Positions 1-4,049 of a DNA stretch of 5,987 nucleotides are shown here, one piece after another; position 1 is the first letter of the stretch; every line of letters begins with the position of its first letter. The stretch lies in the NCBI GenBank assembly GCA_003354225.1, contig PIVH01000385.1, positions 1-5,987 of the forward strand, given 5' to 3'. Below the pieces are notes generated by a model, which saw nothing but the letters and a program-made list of their open reading frames with translations, did no database searches and was not told the origin of the DNA. The position numbers and the translations under genes are program-made. The DNA is from Globobulimina sp. Its lineage: Eukaryota; Foraminifera; Rotaliida.

Positions 1-1
1 A

Positions 2-214
2 TCCATGCGTAGTTACTGGCGATTATTTTTTACATTGAAATCAGGCATCAAATTGACCCCAATGTTCATAGCAATCCTTTATAAATCACTGGCTCGATCC
101 AGAATAGAATATGGTTTAACCCATTACTTCCCATACGATTCCAACAAAATACTAAAAACCATCCAAAATAAGTTCCTCCGCTTAGCAATCACATGCAGAT
201 TAGACTCACAATGA
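2..214 (+). pseudogene. LINE ORF2 fragment: C-terminal end of reverse transcriptase
   Basis: The open frame enters from the left edge and ends at TGA 212-214. The peptide contains ILYKSLARSRIEYGL followed after about 12 residues by KTIQNKFLRLA. This is the signature just after the LINE reverse transcriptase catalytic core (pattern lYkalvrs.leYg...L..iQnk.LRl). The catalytic FADD box and the rest of the polymerase would lie to the left, outside the window. Around 195-205 the likely coding frame moves to the next frame, which is open from 204 and continues to the RNase H domain, so the last few residues before the TGA are probably out of frame. An ATG at 5 exists but has no meaning as a start, because the similarity is to the interior of a large polyprotein. 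Confidence 0.8.
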
Positions 215-857
215 TGAATACCATACGCTTAACAAAACGTACCAAGCACTACAAAAGTATAAACAAACAATACAGTCACACAAATATCGTAAACAAAATA
301 AAAAGAAAGTAAACAAATTCTCAAACCTAAACAAAAATGCATTAATAATTGCTACTAAATTCTGCCAAAACGATGATGCCATAAAAGCCCTTACACAGAA
401 TTTTGATAAAATGAATAAAAACCAAATATCTTCATCCCCTGCATATAACTTAAAAACTCTCCCATCCAATTTTGAGGTGTTATTATCACCGCAGGAACCT
501 ACAACCCCCACGAACCCAGCAATTACCATTGCATTCACCGATGGATCATGCGACCCAAACCCAGGAAGAGGAGGAGCTGCAATATATATACCACCCCAAC
601 CATCGCATAATACACCCTATAAAGAAGTATATTATTTTAAAATCCCTGTCACCATAACAACAGCTGAAATAGAGGCGGTGCACATGATAATTAATTACAT
701 ACTGAATATCCCCAACAATCCACAAATCCATTTCAAAATATATATTGATAACCAACCTGCCCTCCAATTTATAAATGGACAGAACTATCCAAGATACAAT
801 GAGACCAAACTATTAATTGAAAATATATTTATTAAATTGACTCAAATCTTCGATTAA
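204..857 (+). pseudogene. LINE ORF2 fragment: linker and N-terminal two thirds of RNase H
   Basis: This frame is open from just after TAG 201-203 to TAA 855-857. The first 100 or so codons are a Lys/Asn/Gln-rich linker between polymerase and RNase H. The RNase H fold follows: FTDGSCDPNPGRGGAA holds the first catalytic Asp (codon 540-542), TTAEIEAV holds the catalytic Glu (666-668), and YIDNQPALQFI holds the second Asp (747-749). In RNase H-bearing LINEs this domain degrades the RNA strand of the RNA-DNA hybrid made during target-primed reverse transcription. The frame is lost shortly before 857; the remainder of the domain continues in the neighbouring frame. An ATG at 411 is present but is almost certainly internal, since coding-like sequence continues upstream of it. 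Confidence 0.85.
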
Positions 858-1172
858 AATCCCCAAATATCTATATATCATTTATAAAAATAAAATCGCA
901 TAATAATAATAAATTTAATGACGAAGTCGATCGATTAGCTAATTTTGCAGCAAAGCATGCAAAATATGACCAGAATCTGTCCAATCAAATCTCTTATAAC
1001 ACCACAATTACACAAATGCATAAACAAATAACATACCGTTGGAGCAAAAATTAGATGAATAGAAACACAAAAAGTCACCAAGATAGCTATAAAATGTTCC
1101 AAATCAATCCCAAACTCCACAATAAACTCAATAAAATAATTAAACTATTAAATAAAGATGAAGCATATCTCG
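836..1172 (+). pseudogene. LINE ORF2 fragment: C-terminal end of RNase H and linker
   Basis: This is the continuation of the RNase H domain, one frame away from the upstream part. The peptide FIKIKSHNNNKFNDEVDRLA supplies the conserved His (codon 899-901) and the last catalytic Asp (929-931), matching the RNase H pattern H....GNE.AD.LA. It is followed by a Gln/Asn-rich linker ending in ITYRWSKN, then an in-frame TAG at 1052-1054. After the TAG the same frame reads on through NPKLHNKLNKIIKLLNKDEA to about 1170, which resembles the segment before the zinc knuckle in LINE ORF2. The sense then moves by one frame near 1172. One stop and two frame changes make this non-functional. There is no ATG at its left end. 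Confidence 0.8.
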
Positions 1173-1571
1173 GGACATATCGAATTAAATGCTTTCTTAT
1201 TCAAACATAAATTTAAAAATACGGATGGCCAACTAATGGAATCTCCCAATTGTACGAATTGCCAATTAAATAAAGAAGAAACAATCTATCACTATTTCAT
1301 AAAATGTCCAGCTTACTCCCATCAACGACATCGAATGACACAGCAATTCCATAATATTTGGGATGGCTTTAATAATGGGAATAGATTCAGCATAAACGAA
1401 CTATTCTATCCATATACTATCCGCAAACCTCCAGACATTGAGAAGGAGTTGGACTTAGTGACTCAAACAAAAATTTGGAAAAACCTCCTTCAATACGTAA
1501 AAGAGACAAAAAGATTTAACTGCCTATACCAAGTAAACCTAATGAATTTATCTCCGATCATCTCGGATTAA
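1158..1571 (+). pseudogene. LINE ORF2 fragment: CCHC zinc knuckle (zf-RVT type) at the C terminus
   Basis: From about 1172 the peptide reads SGHIELNAFLFKHKF, then a zinc-binding pattern: Cys-X2-Cys at residues 32-35, EET at 40-42, His45 and Cys50 (counting from the ATG at 1158). This matches the reverse-transcriptase zinc-binding domain found after RNase H in many LINEs (C..C...Et..H....Cp). The domain is thought to help bind element RNA or target DNA. The tail, ending in YVKETKRFN and a short extension to TAA 1569-1571, is where such ORF2 proteins normally stop. The ATG at 1158 is fortuitous, because the SGH motif belongs to the same chain as the linker upstream. The other frame is open from 1520 into the next ORF, so a natural fusion in an intact copy cannot be excluded. 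Confidence 0.82.
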
Positions 1572-2314
1572 GGGAACTATATACACTGTATTTAGTTCCA
1601 AATATTTTTCTTTACCTTTGTTCATTGGTTTCGCCCCCAAATAAAAGGGCCTGTATCCTTGCTTTGAATTTTAACCAAGATCCGAATAAGTATTGTCCCG
1701 GCAATCACAAATTAACACAATTTACCATCATCGACCTATTAGGCGACAGCTTCCAACATTTCATTCACAAATACCGCATTGGTTTCCGCTGCGCAGTGTG
1801 CCTCCGACATATTACTTTCGTTCCAGCGTCAAACCCCAACGGCTCTCCTCCAAACAACCCGCTCATTTTCACGTGTTTTGGATGCAAACACGATGTCTGC
1901 TTCACGTGTTTCAAGCAAAATGAATCAAATCCAACCTATTACCCTGAGCTCCTCCCAGACCACCCTTGTAACTCACAAAATCAATCTTTATTTGATCTCA
2001 GCAGCAGCCACATTCTTACCAATGACATTTTGCGGGATTTGGACAACAAGTCCAATGCCGCTGATGTAACAGTTTTAGATTTGCGCAAATATGACGATAC
2101 TCCACCGGACCCTGCGCTCATTCCTTCCATTGATCCGTTCCAATCCTACCAAGTATCCAACAATATATCCAACAATGATTCCAACCTCTCCGCCAACACA
2201 AGCATCACTGTTAGATCTTTCTTCCAACACTATGTTCCCACCAGCTATCCCTCCTCATTTCTCTGGTCGACAGACACGATCCTCAAAATGCCTCAAAGAT
2301 GTCTGCATTTCTGA
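1520..2314 (+). CDS. ZZ/DC1-like zinc-finger ORF downstream of LINE ORF2, no ATG, probably broken
   Basis: An uninterrupted frame runs from just after TAA 1517-1519 to TGA 2312-2314. There is no ATG before its last few codons; a TTG at 1625 is the only non-standard candidate. Counting from 1625, it has CPGNH at 24-28, CxxC at 56-59, CxxC at 84-87 and DVCxxCF at 91-96. This spacing resembles the cross-braced ZZ or DC1 fold (C..C ... C..C.y D.C..C) used for binding proteins, histones or lipids. It is followed by an acidic/Ser/Asn-rich linker. The stretch is visibly GC-richer than its surroundings: I counted 32 G+C of 60 at 1801-1860 against 19 of 60 at 1201-1260. The last 20 or so residues before the stop look out of frame, and a basic C-terminal part continues in the next frame. 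It could be an accessory ORF of the LINE, a C-terminal extension of ORF2, or a captured host gene piece. I do not recognise the protein. Confidence 0.6.
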   Translation: MPIPSKPNEFISDHLGLRELYTLYLVPNIFLYLCSLVSPPNKRACILALNFNQDPNKYCPGNHKLTQFTIIDLLGDSFQHFIHKYRIGFRCAVCLRHITFVPASNPNGSPPNNPLIFTCFGCKHDVCFTCFKQNESNPTYYPELLPDHPCNSQNQSLFDLSSSHILTNDILRDLDNKSNAADVTVLDLRKYDDTPPDPALIPSIDPFQSYQVSNNISNNDSNLSANTSITVRSFFQHYVPTSYPSSFLWSTDTILKMPQRCLHF

Positions 2315-2672
2315 TATCAAGCTGTCAGACCGTAACATCCGCTCGAAACAAACCAGGTTGCCTAAGATTACCACCCCGCGACCATCAACCACCGTTTCTC
2401 GTCCTGCAGGTCGAGCCATCCCGACACCAAAAGTCAATGCCTCCCTCAGAATTAGCCAATTATCAGCAATGAAAAAGAGAAAACGCCGTGTGTTTAGAAA
2501 ACCTGCGGCCTCGCAACCAGCTGGCACCCGTATAACAAGAAATACCTCCAAGTTATCTCAACAGTCACTGAGTCAGATCATTGAAGCCAATGAGGCGGAA
2601 AAACTTCGGATCAAACAAGCCAACAAAGCCAAGAGGAACAACAAAAAGAAGCAGCGCATCTCAAGGAAGTAA
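2091..2672 (+). CDS. Basic C-terminal half of the zinc-finger ORF, or a separate overlapping ORF
   Basis: The frame overlaps the end of the zinc-finger frame by 224 bases and ends at TAA 2670-2672. From about 2270 it looks genuinely coding: FSGRQTRSSKCLKDVC is followed by a Pro/Ser/Thr/Arg-rich middle, the cluster KKRKRRVFRK near 2470-2500, and a Lys/Arg/Asn-rich end (AKRNNKKKQRISRK). The clusters resemble nuclear localisation or nucleic-acid-binding basic tails. The upstream portion (2091 to about 2230) reads as a Pro/Ser/Thr shadow of the other frame. The simplest view is one protein, zinc finger plus basic tail, split by a +1 shift between roughly 2230 and 2290. The alternative is a true overlapping ORF starting at ATG 2091. 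The base composition (32 G+C of 60 at 2341-2400) matches the zinc-finger half, which supports a common origin. Confidence 0.5.
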   Translation: MTILHRTLRSFLPLIRSNPTKYPTIYPTMIPTSPPTQASLLDLSSNTMFPPAIPPHFSGRQTRSSKCLKDVCISDIKLSDRNIRSKQTRLPKITTPRPSTTVSRPAGRAIPTPKVNASLRISQLSAMKKRKRRVFRKPAASQPAGTRITRNTSKLSQQSLSQIIEANEAEKLRIKQANKAKRNNKKKQRISRK

Positions 2673-2793
2673 TTTATTACGTTGCAGGATCTCTCCCTCC
2701 TCTTTGCCATTTATTCTATGTGTTTTCTTATTATCATCCAATCTTTGTTACATATTTACTATATTTAGCTAATCCTATCCATTTCTTCCCTTC

Positions 2794-2818
2794 CCAGTCA
2801 TTCTCAATTTATGACTGG
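2794..2818 (+). repeat. Perfect 8-bp hairpin in the 3' UTR region
   Basis: CCAGTCAT at 2794-2801 is the exact reverse complement of ATGACTGG at 2811-2818, with a 9-base loop. It sits 120 bases after the last stop codon in otherwise T-rich sequence. Structured 3' UTR elements are used by some LINE reverse transcriptases to recognise their own RNA; that role here is only inferred. Confidence 0.55.
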
Positions 2819-2967
2819 CTAGGTGTCGTTTTTTGGTTTTATCATTTTATTTTTGTATTATAAATATAGATTGATTGGCTATTATTTCCTATTTTATATT
2901 TTAAGTGTGTGTTTACTACGAGTTTTTCAAGTGTTTATTTAAAACAGTTGCTAACTTTATTTCTTTT

Positions 2968-3001
2968 CTGATGAAGGCCTCCTTTATGAGGTCGAAACGT
3001 C
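2968..3001 (+). ncRNA. Hammerhead-ribozyme-like motif
   Basis: CTGATGA (2968-2974) is followed by a hairpin and then GAAACGTC (2994-3001). The hairpin pairs GGCCTC (2976-2981) with GAGGTC (2988-2993) around the 6-base loop CTTTAT, with one G-U pair. CUGAUGA-stem II-GAAA is the hammerhead catalytic core, and GUC is the usual cleavage triplet. There are departures from a classic ribozyme. An extra A (2975) lies before stem II. Helix III would be only the self-complementary ACGT with no loop, so it could form only between two copies. Helix I has just three obvious pairs (TTT 2965-2967 with AAA 3002-3004). Minimal hammerheads are known in retroelements such as Penelope-like elements. This may be a dimer-dependent or decayed version, or a conserved hairpin of another function. 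Confidence 0.4.
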
Positions 3002-3016
3002 AAACATTGTAAATTA

Positions 3017-3049
3017 GATAGTTCAGATCAACTCCTTCAAGCTACTATC
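3017..3049 (+). repeat. Short inverted repeat after the hammerhead-like motif
   Basis: GATAGT (3017-3022) pairs with ACTATC (3044-3049) across a 21-base loop. A 6-bp stem of this kind can arise by chance in a region of this size. It is noted because it lies directly between the hammerhead-like motif and the polyadenylation signal, where LINE 3' ends often carry stem-loops. Confidence 0.3.
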
Positions 3050-3060
3050 GCACAGTCCAG

Positions 3061-3066
3061 AATAAA
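3061..3066 (+). promoter_or_regulatory. Candidate polyadenylation signal of the plus-strand LINE
   Basis: AATAAA lies about 390 bases downstream of the last coding-like stop and is followed within 25 bases by a T-rich stretch (3070-3094). This fits an RNA polymerase II 3' end. In sequence this AT-rich the hexamer can occur by chance; its support is its position just after the conserved-looking UTR structures. Confidence 0.4.
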
Positions 3067-3331
3067 ATTCTATATTTATTCATTCTTTTTTCCAATATTA
3101 TTAGTGTTTCTTGCTTGTGTATTAGGTGAAATCTTTAATTGATTTCTTAGTGTTTTGAAGAAAACAAAAAAAACAATTAAATATATTCCACATAGAATCA
3201 ATACTAAAAAGGAAAGGATTGGGACAAACGCATAATAACAAAATCAAAAAAATGAGTTTTTAACACACTTAAACACAACACAATAACTGTATGAATAGAT
3301 GTAAAATGATCACTTCACTAATTTAAATTAA

Positions 3332-3890
3332 TTAATTGTTTTTAAATAGATTTTCTTGATTATAGATTGAATAATGATGCAGAAGAGAGACTGCATTTGC
3401 TTTATTTAATCGGGTTGAAATATACTGGAAGCAATATCCTGTTGAAACAGATATTTCTTCATTGATAGAAGCCGCACGTAGTTTCGCTACGCGTTTAATA
3501 AACTTAACGGCGTCTTTATGAAAGCCCTCGTAGTCCTCAATTATAAACGGGAGATATATCAAGCCGTTTAAATCCGGATTTATATTATTTAAATTTATTA
3601 ATTTTGTGATCATAAAAATTCTTCGCAGCACTCAATTTTTCTCGGGCAGCAAGTTCGTAACGACTGTCACAAACAACTGACGTAATACCAATGTCTAAGG
3701 TCAATGAATCACCGTTCGGCCTCCAATTATTGATATAAATATCAGCTGGTTTCATTTGGTTGTTGTTGAACATATGTCTCAATTCAATTGAATGTTTAAT
3801 GTCAGCTGCATCTAATAAGTTAGATACTGCATTTACAATCAAATCATGTTTATATATTATGCCGCATTGATTGATGTTTAATGGACTCAT
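3332..3890 (-). pseudogene. Retroelement protein fragment with restriction-endonuclease-like domain, frameshifted
   Basis: Two overlapping minus-strand frames (3585-3890, then 3332-3631) form one protein broken by a frame change between about 3590 and 3630. The first has QCGIIYKHDLIVNAV, an E at residue 36, KPADIYINNW (47-56), LDIGITS (65-71), then E84, K85 and AAKNFYDHK (88-96). The second continues with GLIYLPFIIEDYEGFHKDAVKFIKR and an RLNKANAVSLL end. From memory, this order (PAD..., W, D-V/I-x-V/I-T, downstream K, then F.PfivE..G.) recurs in the C-terminal part of reverse-transcriptase proteins of invertebrates and protists, and it resembles the PD-(D/E)XK nuclease of R2/R4-type LINEs. 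No RT motif is visible upstream, so this is a 5'-truncated piece. The ATG at 3890 is probably internal. Sequence just upstream (to about 3950) may hold a decayed Cys/His motif but I cannot follow it in frame. Confidence 0.6.
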
Positions 3891-4049
3891 TGTTAAATAA
3901 TGGATCGTGATCTGCAGGACATGCGTTATAGTTTGATTTTGATGTCGAATTCAGCATCTTTTGATGCAAGTTACTTGTTTGAGGTAGAAAAACGATCGAA
4001 AAACAGCTTTTAAATTAACATAAAGTTTTGTTTAACTTATTTTTAATCA
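3891..4049. promoter_or_regulatory. Short upstream region of the SPRY gene
   Basis: These 159 bases separate the minus-strand remnant from the ATG at 4050. A promoter for the SPRY gene is expected here or overlapping the remnant, but no convincing TATA box or other named element stands out. An in-frame TAA at 4044-4046 precedes the ATG, which makes 4050 the first possible start in its frame. Confidence 0.25.

Larger units (their letters stand above)
1..3094 (+). mobile_element. Decayed non-LTR retrotransposon (LINE with RNase H), 5' part outside window
   Basis: A run of protein fragments in the order expected for the 3' half of an I/R1/Tad/LOA-type LINE ORF2: end of reverse transcriptase, RNase H, CCHC zinc knuckle. 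It is followed by an extra zinc-finger/basic ORF and a 3' UTR ending near AATAAA at 3061-3066. The order and motifs are seen directly; assignment to an RNase H-bearing LINE superfamily rests on family knowledge. The reading frame alternates between the frame of position 2 and the frame of position 3 (changes near 200, 850, 1172, about 1520-1571 and about 2230-2290), and there is a TAG at 1052. This copy is therefore not able to make ORF2 protein. The right boundary is a guess placed just after the polyadenylation signal and T-rich stretch; no target-site duplication was identified. Whether 1520-2672 belongs to the same element is inferred from position only. Confidence 0.72.
2673..3331. other. 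Non-coding interval between two tail-to-tail retroelement remnants
   Basis: I see no gene here. The left part (to about 3094) is the presumed 3' UTR of the plus-strand LINE with its hairpins and AATAAA. The right part (about 3095-3331) is AT-rich sequence without a coding frame. It may include the 3' UTR of the minus-strand remnant, since that element reads leftward and ends at 3332. No clear poly(A)/poly(T) tail or target-site duplication was found to place either boundary. Confidence 0.5.

Noticed and set aside
206-538. Minus-strand 110-residue open frame with Cys/Phe-rich content
   Set aside because: It lies opposite the Lys/Asn-rich LINE linker and RNase H start, which are supported by motifs on the plus strand; no recognisable motif on the minus strand.
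546-1120. Minus-strand open frames at 546-767 and 935-1120
   Set aside because: Antisense shadows of the RNase H domain and the linker; no domain signal of their own.
1625-1627. TTG as a true start codon of the zinc-finger ORF
   Set aside because: The window is eukaryotic in character and the frame is open further upstream to 1520; a TTG start has no support beyond being the left end of the cysteine-rich part.
1693-2069. Plus-strand frames at 1693-1923 and 1779-2069 with ATG starts
   Set aside because: Same strand, other frames of the zinc-finger ORF; the peptides lack the ordered Cys pattern and look like composition shadows.
2255-2551. Minus-strand 98-residue open frame (starts with ATG, Gly/Val/Arg-rich)
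   Set aside because: Opposite the basic tail of the plus-strand ORF; absence of stops follows from the GC-richer composition, and no family resemblance is seen.
2581-2772. Plus-strand 63-residue frame ending in a hydrophobic stretch
   Set aside because: Overlaps the last codons of the basic ORF and then runs into T-rich UTR, which yields Phe/Leu/Ile by composition; no independent support.
2820-2860. Rho-independent terminator (hairpin 2794-2818 followed by T-rich sequence)
   Set aside because: The setting is a eukaryotic retroelement UTR; T-runs are everywhere in this region and bacterial terminator logic does not apply.
3325-3345. TTAATTAATT-type palindromic AT repeats (also in the intron at 4155-4166) as binding sites or transposon ends
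   Set aside because: Low-complexity AT palindromes are expected by chance at this composition; no matching partner copy or flanking duplication was found.
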